Origin: Phlegmacium glaucopus
Taxonomy: Eukaryota > Basidiomycota > Agaricomycetes > Agaricales > Cortinariaceae
Reading direction: 5' to 3'
Assembly: GCA_015039465.1 (NCBI GenBank)
Contig: MU130378.1
Location: 2,504,763-2,568,762, forward strand
Length of the DNA stretch: 64,000 nucleotides
This document shows positions 33,765 through 45,907 of this stretch, in pieces. The position numbers and the translations under genes were made by a program. The notes under the pieces were generated by a model, which was given only the letters and a program-made list of their open reading frames with translations, did not search any database and was not told the origin of the DNA. How positions within the stretch are numbered: the first letter of the stretch is position 1; every line of letters begins with the position of its first letter.

Positions 33765-36700
33765 ATGACTATAGTACCACCAGTCCGCCCGAAACTAAAG
33801 ACTGCGTAGGCACATAATACCTTGTTAACATTATAAAATATACTGATTTTCTGTTTAGATTCAAAAATGCACGAACGATTGCACCCCTGTATACATCTGG
33901 CGCAGTTGCTATTACTTCAGATGGAACAAGACTAGTCACCTGCGTTGAAGAAGATATCCTCCTTACAAATGTCGAGAATGGCCTCGAAATTTGTCGTTTT
34001 GTCGGGGTACGTGGTTTCCACCTTTTAATAATATGATCTTTTCTTTTCTCATCAATTGGATAGGACACTCAACCCATCAACTCACTTTGCATTACACCTT
34101 CCTCATCGCATCTCTTAGTGTTCACATCTTCCCTCTCACTCAGAATATACGAGCTACCCGATTCAAAAGAACCTCTGAAAAACCGAATACCTCCCATTCG
34201 AGTCATTGGTCGTGCTCATGAAGCACCTGTTCATGTTTGCAAAGCGGATCCCACCTCAACTTACCTTGCGTCCGGATCAGCTGACGGTGTGGTAAAAGTT
34301 TGGGATATCTTACGTGGCTTCGTCACCCATGTCTTCAAAGGCCATGGTGGGGTCGTGAGCGCATTGACTTTCAGTTATCCTCAGGACCTGGGCTCTGTCA
34401 CTCAAAACAAAACTATGCATCTCATCACCGCTTCTGTGGATACCCGGATACGAATATTCAATTTAGTAGAAGGTGCTTCTACCTCAAGTGGTGGAGGTAA
34501 GCCAGAGGCTGTCTTGGAAGGTCATGTTTCCGTCCCTCGTGGACTTGATGTTTCATTGGATGGCAGATGGCTCATCAGTGGTGGACGAGATTCGGTAGTA
34601 CTGATCTGGGATCTCTTTTCAAAAAATCTTTCCACAAAGGAGAAAAAGAGCAACAGGAAAACACCGACCCTTGTAAAGACTATTCCAGCCTTGGAACGTG
34701 TAGAGGCGGTAGGCTTATTGCAGTCAGACGACAATCAATTTCAATCGAAAACAGAACTTGACCAAATTCGATTTTACACGGGAGGAGAGAAGGGAATCAT
34801 CAAAATCTGGGATGGGAGCAAAGGAGATGTGGTACAAAAACTCGGCGAAGAAGGGGTACATGCATCCGCCGAACTGGAAGAACAACGACAAATCGTTGAC
34901 GTATTGTGAGCTTTCACCAATCTATCATTAACGCTCTTGTTTAATTCCACTTCCCTCTCAGATATCTTCCTCAAACTTCTTCGATTATATCTGTGCATGG
35001 AGATCAAAACATCATTTTCCATTCCTTGTCAACCGGGTCTCTTTCTCGTCAGTTCATTGGGTATAACGACGAGATCGTCGACGCTACCTATCTTAGCTAC
35101 AAGTCGCCGGATGCCCCTCTTCAACGGGATTCGCATATAGCTCTCGCCACCAATTCCTCCCTCATCCGCATATATTCCACAGAAAATCTTGATGCTCGCC
35201 TCCTCGAAGGTCACTCGGAGATTGTTTTGGCTCTAGATCATGGCCCCAGTGGTTCTCTCCTTGTCAGTGGCAGCAAAGATCGGACCGCAAGGTTATGGGC
35301 GCCCTTCATCACAAGAGACGAAACAACTTCATGGGGTTATGGATGCGTTGGTATCTGCGAAGGTCACGCAGAAAGTGTCGGAGCTGTCGCGATGGCAAGA
35401 GGTGGAGATAGCCCCAAGTTTATGTTTACAGGCAGTCAAGATCGGACAATCAAAATGTGGGATGTGTCGGAGATTCCTACCCAATCTGATCATTCTGGCA
35501 ATCAGGCTGTGATACGGTGTAAAAGCCTTACAACGCATAAAGCTCACGAAAAGGATATAAACTCTCTCGACGTTGCACCCAACGATCGCTTTCTAGTTTC
35601 GGGTTCGCAGGATCGGACTGCGAAAGTATTCGAAATCCAATATACCGTCGGATCGGGAGGTTCCGCGCGAGGGGAGCTTAAACTGGTTGGAACCTGTAAA
35701 GGGCACAAGCGAGGAGTTTGGACTGTAAAATTTGGACGGTCGGAAAGGATCCTTGCAACCGGAAGTGGCGATAAATCTGTCAAACTTTGGAGTCTCGATG
35801 ACTTCTCGTGTCTTAAGACCTTTGAAGGCCATACAAATTCCGTCTTGCGGGTCGATTTTCTCAACGGTGGTTTGCAGCTCGTCAGTGCTGCTTCAGATGG
35901 GCTGGTGAAGTTGTGGAATATCAAGGAGGAAGAGTGTGTAACAACTTTGGATAATCATGAAGACAAGGTATGTTTCATTTTCCAATTTTTCAATGTCGGT
36001 TGCTCATTACATTTCGCTTAGGTGTGGGCTTTGGCAGTCAGTTCAGATGAACGAACCATTGTGTCAGGCGCTGCCGATTCTGTTGTTACATTTTGGGAAG
36101 ACTGCACCGAGGAACATGAGGCTGAGAAACAAACAAAACGTACTGAATTGGCTCTGAAGTATGGAAAAAGTTTGGCTGTAAATGTTCGAAGCTGACATCT
36201 ATCTAATAGAGACCAGGATTTTATGAATTACCTTGCATTACACGACTATAAGAAAGCTATCCAACTGGCTTTATCAATGTCACAGCCTGGTCGACTACTC
36301 TCTCTTTTCAAGGACGTCATGTCTTCCCCACAAGATCTCGATCGACCATCAATAATAGGCAATCCCTCGGTCGACGCAGTAATTCAGACTCTGGGGGGCT
36401 CAGATCTTGCTAGACTCTTACGATACGTGAGAGATTGGAACACAAACGCCAAGACATCCACCGTAGCCCAAAGAGTTTTGCTCACAATTGTCAAGCTTCG
36501 CTCTGCCGACGAGATAATACAAGCTTTCGGTGACGAAACAGACGAGAAAGTCTTTGCCGATGGTGAAGTCTCCCAGCCTTCGACTACTACTGTTGCTACT
36601 GGTCGTACGGCGCTCAAAGAATTGATCGATGCGCTCATCCCTTATTCTGAAAGGCATCTTTCCAGAATGGAGAAATTGGTTCAGGACAGTTACGTGGTCG

Positions 36701-36786
36701 ATTATATCTTGGGTGAGATGGATGATGGGATGTTTGACAATGGTTTTGATGATGATGCTATGGAGGTGGATATAGGCGTGGTGTAG
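33765..36786 (+). CDS. UTP13: U3 snoRNP WD40 protein UTP13 (TBL3 homologue)
   Basis: The start exon (33765-...; 'MTIVPPVRPKLKT') joins 'AFKNARTIAPLYTSGAVAIT', the first WD blade. About a dozen WD40 repeats follow: 'YLASGSADGVVKVWDILRG', 'WLISGGRDSVVLIWDL', 'LLVSGSKDRTARLWAPF', 'FMFTGSQDRTIKMWDV', 'FLVSGSQDRTAKVFEI', 'ILATGSGDKSVKLWSLDDFS', 'LVSAASDGLVKLWNIKEEE' and 'TIVSGAADSVVTFWED'. The C-terminus (36223-36786) is the Utp13-specific helical domain with 'DFMNYLALHDYKKAIQLALS', 'SQPGRLLSLFKDV' and an acidic end. It is a UTP-B subunit of the small-subunit processome in the nucleolus, needed for early cleavages of pre-18S rRNA. Length near 900 residues fits the family. Confidence 0.92.
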
Positions 36787-36860
36787 GGTTGAAAGTGAGG
36801 CTAATGGTTTTTAGAAATGCAGCGGTCCTTACTCGAGAATATCTCCACGTACGTTTTTAT

Positions 36861-37672
36861 CTACATGTAAACCTTACCCAATCGGCAACCTTGGACTCCG
36901 TTGAATAGGAGTACCCATTCTCCCGGTTGAATGGAGTCCTTGGTGAGACAAGCACTTTCGTCTTCGTATATTCGACGATTCTGAAGGAGCCACCTTCGCA
37001 TGACACCAGGTAGGCATCCAGAGTTCGTAGATGGTGTCACCCACTTGGAGGACCGATATAATGCTACGTTGAAGATAGTAGCTTCCATAATGCATCCTTT
37101 GTCGTTGTATAAAAGAACATCTGATCCAGTCCAGTCTGAACCTGTTTGCAAACGTTTTTCATTTCTCGTCCGCGAATGGTTGTAGGTGTCCCGAAATGTA
37201 GTTTTAGTGGTTGTAAATATGGAGGGCGTGACATGTTCTGTATCCATGTAGATTTTCATACAAGTTTCGTCGTGATCAATGGGCAGAGGTTTATCGATTG
37301 ATAATAAAGTCGGATCGGACGTGAAAGTCTCCGCCAAAGGGGTTGCAGTCACGACGATTTGGCCATCTTGTGAAAGTAATATTCGAATCTATATCGAAAA
37401 AAAAACTGCAGTTGAAATGAAGGAATGTATGGATTAATTACCCTGAAAGCACTTGATGAACCATTCTGGTCCGCGATGGCATTCGAACATGCTGATTTAA
37501 GATAGTCATAACTGGTGGTAGCGTGGTCCCAGTTATGTGTTCTTGCCGCAGAAACTAGGCGATCGAAGTGATAGGGAAGTAAGAAAAAGGGGGAAGGCAT
37601 ATCGTGGTCATTGTTCCAGCCAAGTGTTGCCAGGAATGGGTCGAATCGGGTCGAGCTTATAAGTTGATACAT
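36861..37672 (-). CDS. ABZ2: Aminodeoxychorismate lyase-like class IV PLP enzyme
   Basis: Two exons (37672-37442, 37388-36861) give 252 residues. The gene lies tail to tail with UTP13 (74 nt apart) and divergent from the NBR1-type gene. The N-terminal 'MYQLISSTRFDPFLATLGWN' and 'PSPFFLLPYHFDRLVSAART' match the start of fungal Abz2 and related class IV aminotransferase-fold proteins. The late part has 'DVLLYNDKGCIMEATIFNVA' (substrate loop with the conserved Glu), 'WVTPSTNSGCLPGVMRRWLL' and 'FNGVQGCRLGKV'. Abz2 releases p-aminobenzoate from aminodeoxychorismate for folate. As in other Abz2-like proteins, the PLP Lys must be sought around 'TRNEKRLQTGSDW'. An earlier in-frame start is not ATG, so 37672 was chosen. 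Confidence 0.78.
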
Positions 37673-37818
37673 ATCATAGGGTGTGTTTGTGAAATTCAGT
37701 GGGACGTGACACTGAATGTGACAGGCGGGGTCCCGCAGTCTTATTAAGGAGGTCACCACTGCGGGCACTTCATCTCTCAACGACCACCACTCGTCGTTCT
37801 TCGCCCCAGTCACTCGCA

Positions 37819-40800
37819 ATGTTCACCGTCAAAGCGACCTACCATGGTCATACCCGCAAGCATACCTTCTCAGATACAAACACCTTTCCTACCTATGACC
37901 AAATTTGCCTTCAGGTGAGTCTCACAGGTGACAATCTGTCTTGCGCGATGACAAGAATGATTCCACTAGCTCCATCGTGTATTTCCTATCACACAGAACT
38001 ATTATTGGTCAAAGCTCCTCTTCTCTCCTGATGCTGCCCAGTCTTCTCGTATCTTACTTAGTAAAGAGGTCCACAACGCCTTTGACTACCACAAGTGTAT
38101 CCGCCAGTTTAAAGACCGCACTTGGTCACACGCTTTACTTCGGTTTACTGTCTCTGACGAGACACCCGATTCCCATTTAAGCAGTAAGTATCTTCATGCA
38201 TCTGTCGTTTGCATTACTGAAACATTTTATTTAACCAGACGACGTGCGCATGCTACCAGAGACATTTTCGCCTAGTTCTGGTCGGCGGCCTGTTGTGGCG
38301 CCGCTTACGAAACCTTCTGTATCATTCCAAATGTCCATAGATGCTGACACTGACACCGTAATGACGGAGTCATCTAATCGGAGCCACACATATGTTCACC
38401 CGCAGCATACTGCTGTGCCTATGCCGCAGCATCGGTCATCCGCACAAGCTGGTGTTTGTTGCTCAGTGTCACAAGGGAAGGCCGAGATCAAAGCCATGTT
38501 GCACGGCTTCCAGGAGGACCTTAATCGCGTAATCACAGTTACTTTCGACGAGCCACTTCCTTCTACGTCTTTGAGGCCTCCTTCACAAGCTGATGTCGGT
38601 CCCACGTCCGCTCCCCCTCCGTTTTTGTGCTCTTTATGCATTCAGCATCGTCAAGGGACGTGGTATTCCTGCGATAATTGTCATGTCGTTGAGGTGCGTG
38701 TTTACGACTTGTAATTTGGCAAGAGATGTTTATCGAAGCTTTTTGCAGTGCGAGGCCTGTCACAATGCAGCAAAGCCAGGATATTGTTTGAACGTTATGG
38801 GTCCACACCACATGAAGCTTGTCTCATCCCCAAACTCTGAGTCTTATGTTCCTATACCGCGTCTTCCTGTTCCGTGGACACCTCGACCTGAGTCATCTGA
38901 TACGACTGAAGTCTTGAATACTTCTTCCGCTTCTACCCAAACTGGCGAGACTTCATCGACCTCGTCGACGGTGCCGCCAGTCATTCATAGAGGGATCACA
39001 TGCGACGTTTGCAACAAGACAATTGAGGGCATTAGACACAAGTGTCTTGATTGTCCAGGTCGGTTTTTAACTGTTTGACCGTTTGTGACTGCAAAATGAC
39101 TGAATATTAGATTATGATCTATGCACTCCTTGTATGGCGGCAGGAGTTTCTGAGGTTCACAATCCTTTCCACGAATTTTTCGAGATCAGGGAACCTGGGC
39201 GAGTCATTGTGCACACCGTGTTCAGTGGGAATGGTGAAAGAGAAGGTCAAGGCACGCCTACTACAAGGACACGTGCCCCTGAAGCCTCTGTTGCTCCTGC
39301 CACTGGAGAATCTGTAATTCATTATGCCAACTGCGATCTTTGCGATTCCAGAATTTATGGTGATCGTTATGTAAGTTTCCAATCAGTATCTGTAGTTCAA
39401 TCACGAATACTTAATTGCCTTAGAAATGTCTTGATTGTCCAGATTTCGATACATGCGTTACATGTTTTAGGTACGGCTTAGTCTCCTTGTGCATATAAGC
39501 TCTAATTTTTTAAATTCAGCATCACCAATGAACAACACCCTGACCATGGCTTTGTCAAGATCCAGAAGAAGGAGGACTTCATTGTAAGCCCATCCCAAGA
39601 AGCAAATTGGATGTTCACACTAATACACCTCTCAGCGTCGCCGAAACATTGCCCACGCTATGCACAATGCTACTTGCAATAGTAATTATATTTCATCTTG
39701 ACCTATAGGATTCTCAACTTACTTTCCTCTAGGCTGCTCAAAGAGAATCTTTGGGATTAGATTTAAAGTGAGTTCCTCTAGTTGATCATTGGTGCTCAAT
39801 TAATCCCTATAAACAGTGCATGCATCCTGATTGTCCGGATTATGATCTGTGTGAAAGCTGCGAGGCCTTCCCGATTGTTGTACATCCGAGCAATCATCCC
39901 ATGCTCAAGATGAGGACACCCGACACTGTGATCCCTACCGTTTACCGAGTTGGCCAGACAAGCATAATCAAGACGACCGCTGTGGACAATGAATGTCAGA
40001 CTTCGATAGACAAAGCAAGTTCACCCGAGTCTACTCCGTCAGGCACTGCTCACAGGTCGCTTCCTCCTGCTCCCTCGGTGCCTGTTCATAACATTCCTGT
40101 TCCCTCTGCCCTTGCTCGCTCTCGCTCCAGTTCCCCTGTCGAAGATATCATGATGCGCTCCAGCACTCCAGTCGCTCGTTCTTTTTGTGATCGCATCATT
40201 TCTGAGAAAGGAGAGGTCCGCTCTAGCCAAAACCAAGTAGCACAGAGTCCTCGATCTCCGCCATCGCCTACCAGACCTCCTGCGCTTCCACCGAAGCCTG
40301 ATATGATCTCACATCAATCATGGGCATCCATTCCTGACTTCTTCAGCCCAGCTCCTCGACCACAGTATGCTCCTAGCAATGCGTTTTTTCCCTTGATAGG
40401 CCAGAATACTGTTGGAAATAGCCAGTTTTCTTTCGGTACGATTCAAGGCCCTGCACAGCCACCAATGCCAACTGTACCAGCTCCACCTCCTCTTCATATT
40501 TTCAAGTCCCCGCCGGCGCCCCAGGTTCCCTCCGAAGTCAATGACGCAGTTTTACCCAGTGTTCCCAATTACACTCCTAATCCTTGGCCTACTACGAATC
40601 CAACTGAGAGACAAGAATTGTTGGACCTCATTACCGAGTTTACAGGATCTTCCGTTCCTGTCCCAGCGCGTAGTCCAGTACTGGCATCACCTGTCTCCCT
40701 GAACAAGACTCTCGAACGGCCAGCAGTTACGCCACCAAGAAACAATCCTTTCTTGTCTCCACACTCAACTGCTGTCGAGTTACCTCGAGCGATGAGTTCT

Positions 40801-41930
40801 TCTTTAGATGAACGACCTACTGCGCCTGAGTCTCAGGAAAATCGCCCATCGTCCAATGATCCTCTACCAATGTGGGCCCCTCTCATACCTGATCTCAACC
40901 AGTTGGTACGAGAGGGCCTTGAATACCTTGAACCCAAGCTTGCATCGATTATAAGTGAATCTGCGAGCAACGTTGGTTCGCCGTTGTCGGGTCAAGTCCT
41001 CCTGAATAGGCCTACTTCATCCGGATCAGCTGATCCGTCGTCGTACCCTCATTCGCTTGCCGAACTTATTCATCAACTACCTGCTCTAATTCCACCCAAA
41101 AACCCGAGCCTAGGGAAGTTGCCCGAGGCTCGTGAGCCATTGAGTGCTAGATTCGTGGACGATGTAACCGTCCCTGAGGGTCAGGCTTTCCCCCCTGGTG
41201 CTGAGTTCGTTAAATGCTGGCGATTACTCAATACTAGCGAACGGGATTGGCCAGAGCACACGGAATTGGTGTTCGTAGCTGGGGACCCGTTGTCCGATTC
41301 GACCTTGCCTCCCGTTCTGATTGGACGAGTAGCTGCTGGAGCCGAATTTGATGTTTGGACTGGAGAGTTAAAGGTTTGTCTGACAATTTATGCTATTATA
41401 TGACACTTATTCACTTCTTCAGGCACCTGATACTCCTGGACGATACGTTGGGTATTGGAAGCTGAAAGCTGATGGGGAATTGTTTGGTAATAGTCTCTGG
41501 ATTGAGTCAGTTCCTTTCTATTGTTTTTTATATTAGTCCAAGTTACTAAATGCCTGTGACTCGTAGGATCAATGTTGTTGAATCTGATTCTCACCATTCA
41601 TCTGACGACTCAATGGCTGCTTCATCCATTATTATGCCAACTGCTTCTCCATCTGCTCAGCAAAGCCAGCACGTCCCTTCCACCACCGTTCATTCTCTCT
41701 CGGCCGCTTCCACTATTGTGACGGATGACGATATGGACTCTGACGGTTCTTCCGTCTCGTTGATCAGTATGCCATCGTCACCCTCAGATGATGAAGACGA
41801 AGCTCTTTTCCATGACAGTCGCTCTCAGACTACGGCTGATCGCGCTGCTGCTGCTGCTGCTGCTGTGACCCCTGCCTCGGGGATGGATTATGTGATGTTG
41901 TACGATGATAATTCGTCTTCGGAAGAGTAA
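37819..41930 (+). CDS. NBR1-type selective autophagy receptor with four ZZ zinc fingers
   Basis: Many exons. N-terminal 'MFTVKATYHGHTRKHTF' begins a PB1-like beta-grasp domain. Four ZZ fingers follow: 'CSLCIQHRQGTWYSCDNC' (38620-38760), 'CDVCNKTIEGIRHKCLDCPD' (39000-39140), 'CDLCDSRIYGDRYKCLDCPD' (39330-39475), and 'CNSCSKRIFGIRFKCMHPDC' which is assembled from two small exons (39690-39880). A long Pro/Ser-rich linker leads to the NBR1 (FW, four-Trp) domain, 'EFVKCWRLLNTSERDWPEHT' to 'YVGYWKLKADGELFGNSLW' (41200-41510). The acidic C-terminus ends 'GMDYVMLYDDNSSSEE', with a candidate Atg8-interacting core Tyr-x-x-Leu. No UBA domain was seen. The family recruits cargo to autophagosomes or the vacuole. 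The upstream neighbour is 147 nt away and divergent. Confidence 0.85.
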
Positions 41931-42199
41931 GATGATTGGCGTTGATGGACCAGGACGCTAATATGTATTTGTATCTAAAGTTAAGGTATCGTTTCTTCCA
42001 TCCATTCATTCCATTGGTTGTAAAAAAATATTCCTCTGCTCTCTCGTCTACCCTTTCTTTTCCTTCAAGTTGTCCTAGCAGTTTTACTGAAACTGCTTGA
42101 CACTAATCACAAACACAAACACATACATCCATATGCCTGATAGTTATAGGTCGATCATTGTCATTTACTTTGAAAAATGCAATTGTTTTATTAGATGAA

Positions 42200-43190
42200 C
42201 TACCCTTTATTGGACACTAAGGCTATCACCGTGTCTCTGCCTATGAGTTCTGTATGTACCTCTTTAAACCTCGCCTGCCTCTTTGAATCGCTGAGTTCAA
42301 GAACTGGATATTTGCATTGATATCCAACGCCATCTGACCCCAAAAAAACAGGGGCAACGGTTATGATCAATGTGTCAATGTTTTCAGGAGCTTCAAAAAA
42401 GGATCCAATGACATACGCCCCGCCTTCGACCATGAGTGACTGGATGCCTAGGTCGCCGAGGGACTTGAGGATGGCAGGAAGCGAGAGGTGGGAACTCGGA
42501 ATCAGGCCATCTCGGCCGGATGATAGAGGTATTTCTATAATCCGTGCACCGGCTTCTTCAAGTGCTTTCTTTCGCTCCGTCAAGGTTGTTTTCTGAGTAC
42601 GCTGATCTCTGTTATCTACAGAGTTGTCGGTAGTTTCAAGCTGAGAATTGAAGGTGGCGCAGATTATCCAAGGTCTCCTCCCCGTTCCGTTTTGGAAATT
42701 TTGGAGAAGTTTACATGAAGTTGGAAGGCGGAGGTAGGGGTCGATGATGACTGGTCGTGAGAGGTTGTAAGGTGTAGGGATGGGTTGAGGGAGATGGCGA
42801 ACTAATTGAGATATAGGAGATAAAATCAATTGATAGAATACAGATTTTGGTTTTTTTTTACCGTTTAATTGGGGATCATCATTCAGCGCAGTCCCGATAC
42901 CGACGAGTATAGCATCGTGCATCGTGCGCATCCTAGCTTGATATTATTGATAAAAAAAATTCTTTTTGATGTTTTTTGGTTTAGTAAACTTGGACATACC
43001 AGTGCGTCATGACCATGCTTTCTTTTCCACTGAGAAGCACTTGTTGTCCATTTGCTCCAGCGATTTTTGCGTCAAGGGATTGAGCGAAAGTTAAAGTGAC
43101 ATATGGACGGTGAGGTGGATGATGGTCTGGGTTGGATAAGTGTGCGAGGACGGTTTTGAGAAAGGCAGGCGGTTCGGTTGGAAGCGCCAT
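42200..43190 (-). CDS. RIB7: Riboflavin pathway pyrimidine reductase
   Basis: The start exon begins at 43190 ('MALPTEPPAFLKTVLAHLSN'). Conserved RibD-C parts: 'RPYVTLTFAQSLDAKIAG', 'LSGKESMVMTHWMRTMHDAI', 'LVGIGTALNDDPQLN', 'RPVIIDPYLRLP', 'LGIQSLMVEGGAYVIGSF' and 'DTLIITVAPVFLGSDG'. The enzyme reduces the ribosylamino-pyrimidine intermediate to its ribitylamino form with NADPH, an early riboflavin step in fungi (reductase before deaminase). Intron 1 sits after Met-Thr-His-Trp, intron 2 after 'DDPQLN'. Length of about 270 residues fits. Convergent with the NBR1-type gene (269 nt). Confidence 0.9.
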
Positions 43191-43379
43191 AGATGGTGGA
43201 AGACAATCAAGTCAGATTAGATTAGATCAGATGCGCTTGACTATTTATTCTTGATAACCTCTTTTAGACCTCAAATTTGTACCCAATACGGTATACGATA
43301 AATGTCAAGGCCACCAGGTCCACCTGATATTTCTACTGCCAAACTAGTCACTTTCTGTGGCATATATTTCGCGCAAAGC

Positions 43380-43385
43380 TATAAA
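43380..43385 (+). promoter_or_regulatory. TATA box of the first FunK1-like pseudokinase gene
   Basis: TATAAA about 100 nt before the chosen start at 43486. Confidence 0.4.
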
Positions 43386-43485
43386 TGCGCCAGGCATTTC
43401 TCGTGAAGCCTCTCGCCTCTCAGGTTAACCGGCTCGTCTACCACTCTATTCTCAGAAGTTTGAACTCTTGTCGAACAAGAAAAAC

Positions 43486-44431
43486 ATGGCATTTTCATCC
43501 ATCCCCGCCCCTATTCGCACCCCAGAACTGTATACCAACAACGCCTCTCCGAAGCTTAAGACACTTGACCAATTTGAGAGGCGCCGGGAAGTGCTCTTCG
43601 CACTTCGCGATGCCATTGCTGGTGAGTCTCTGTCCATCTCGTTTGCTGTTCATGGAGCTCATGCATTTCTATTCAGCGAATCAAATCAATTGGAACACAT
43701 CCAAAGTTGCCCATGGGAATATATCTATCGATACAATTTGTATCGGGGATACCAAGGCTCCTGGCGCGCGTGGCTTCCTCATAAACCTAGATGATTCTCT
43801 TGTACGCCTCTGCCACCCTTCTAAATTGACGAAAAAAGAATCAATTTCTTTCTTCCAGAAACCAAATTGCAAGCCTACGTTCCAGTCTGCTGCTATCTCA
43901 AGGGATACTTTCCCAAGTTCGAAAATATCGCATCCCGACTATTTTGACGATTTGGAGTCGTTTTATTTTGTCCTTGCATACATATGCATCACTTTCACTG
44001 AGCCTCACACTCGCCGCCATAATCTACCACGCACTGTGTCAGTTTGGGCCGCCAATCCTCAATCTCAAGACTTAGCTTTAGTAAGGAGAGCCATCGTGGC
44101 AGGTTCAGGTGTCGAATACGGCCATGTCCAACGCTACTTCGGCCGTTTCATCTTTGGAACCCTCCTAGAAGATTTGCATACCATTCTAAAGTACCGTAAC
44201 GAGAAGAGGGCTGATAGGAAGTTCAGCCCATCGCCAGTTACGGAGAAAATGGTCAGAAAGGAATCGGACGAAGATTATAAAGATTTCTTGGAGTGTTTTG
44301 ATTGTGCGATTGAAGTCATGGAGGAGTTTGGGGATGGCCAGTTTGACGAGATCGATACCCAGATGACTACCTTCAAGGTAGATCGGGGACCAGTAACGGA
44401 AAAGGAAGATGGTAGTATTATGTATTATTAA
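43486..44431 (+). CDS. FunK1-like truncated pseudokinase, copy A
   Basis: Three exons (43486-43621, 43677-43801, 43859-44431) give 277 residues. The fragment corresponds to the C-lobe of fungal FunK1-type kinases: catalytic-loop position 'KVAHGNISIDTICIG' , then 'GFLINLDDSL' where a DFG would be, and 'YFDDLESFYFVLAYICI', the FunK1-typical helix ('DDLESFFYVL'). The HRD Asp is replaced (His-Gly-Asn) and no Gly loop or Lys is present in the short N-terminus, so it should not phosphorylate. The second intron (57 nt) is in phase and open, so retention would also give a protein; the paralogue downstream has a stop there, favouring splicing. Paralogue of the next gene, roughly 35-40% similar by eye. 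Confidence 0.65.
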
Positions 44432-44945
44432 TTTATTATTCCTGGACCCGTTTGCAATGAAGATTTCGTGACACTCAGAAAGTCACGCCGCATCAACCAA
44501 AGTTGTCTCGAGACATCGACCCTCGATCAATGAACCGTCGTGTACCATTAATCGTCAACTCATACCATGTACAGTCAGACAACCAACGGCTCATGGCAGT
44601 GCCGCTGCGGCCAGCAGTGGCAACAATCAGTACTATACTTGAAGTTTGGTTTTAGCCCCCCAGGCCTCAGGGTCAAAGCCACTTCTTGGCCATAGACAAA
44701 GCGCAGAGGTTTTCTCTACAACAACGACATATTCATGAAAAACTTGCCAAATTGCACTATCTCAGTGGCACAATGGCGCATATAGCTTAAAGAGCCCAGA
44801 CAATTTTATGGGCCACACTTCTTTTACTACCAACGCGACAAATCTTCCGCTTGTGAGAGAGCCTTTAGATTTTACATATAAAAGTCTCATACCCCAACCT
44901 CCCGCAACGAAGCTCTCTACTCAGCTTGCGGCCATTAAATAATTA
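44432..44945. other. Spacer between the pseudokinase paralogues
   Basis: A 514-nt spacer. A TATA box (TATAAAAG, 44877-44884) lies 62 nt before the copy B start. No other feature. Confidence 0.4.
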
Positions 44946-45907
44946 ATGCCTTCTACGCCCGCTGCGTTTGTTTCGATCACTGTTTCTCCGCAATACTTGA
45001 GGACCCTTGACCAGTTTGACAATCGACAAGAGCTGCTCTATGCGCTTTCTGATGCAATTGCTCGTAAGTATTTTATGAAATCTGGCCTTCATTATCCTCA
45101 TTATTTTTCTCCTTGCCAGAGCATGGAGAGAAGTGGACGACTTCTGGAATCGTACATGGTAATATCAACCTAAACACGATCCGGATAGGAAACATGCACG
45201 GACCGCCTGGCACTCGTGGCATCCTTGTTAATAATCACCAGTCTCCTGTGGGTTCCGCGCTTCTTGTCGCTATCAGCATTACTGATGCGTCCATTGAATT
45301 ATAGAGTGCAACTCCTGTTGCTTTCCAATCCGTTATGTCTATTGTTGAGGCTATCCCTGGTCGTATGTCACGCACTGTAGCCTTAGACTATGTCGATGAT
45401 CTAGAGTCTTTCTATTACGTTCTGGCCTACATTTGTACCACCTTCTCTGGTCCACACACCAAGCTTGCTACTTCCACCATTCCATCCCCTATTAAATGTA
45501 TCTGGTCCATTTCTGAAGATGGATCCCTCTCGAGCCGGATTTACAAAGCCTCTTTTCTGGAAAAAGAAACGAACTTGAAGTTCTTTAGGTATGGTGTGGG
45601 ACGTGGCCGCGTCACACCTTACTTCTCCAGCCGTGACATCATCGAGTCGTTACTCGAGGATTTGCACTGTGTCTTACGGTACCGTTACCTGAGGAAGGTG
45701 GGGGGTGGAGGAATTGATGCGAGACCCGAAGGTCTGGCTTCGGAGGAGCTACAGGCCCTTCTGAGGCAAGAGGCCAACGATGATTATTTTAGTTTCAAGG
45801 CATTTATTGAGTATGCCATTGACCACCTAGATGTGAACGACGGCCATAGTCCCAAAACCCCCCGGCCTTTGATACCGTCTCCCCCCTGCTTGATTTGTAC
45901 CAGTTAA
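44946..45907 (+). CDS. FunK1-like truncated pseudokinase, copy B
   Basis: Three exons (44946-45063, 45120-45247, 45305-45907) give 282 residues with intron positions matching copy A. Shared features: 'LRTLDQFDNRQELLYALSDA', 'GIVHGNINLNTIRIGN' (HGN instead of HRD), 'RGILVNNHQSP' in place of DFG, 'YVDDLESFYYVLAYICTTF' and 'LLEDLHCVLRYRY'. The C-terminus ends 'PSPPCLICTS'. Copies A and B probably arose by tandem duplication. Conservation of HGN and the DDLESF helix in both suggests a kept non-catalytic role. Confidence 0.65.

Noticed and set aside
35544..35924. Minus-strand 126-codon frame inside UTP13
   Set aside because: Antisense of strongly conserved WD40 coding sequence; no independent domain.
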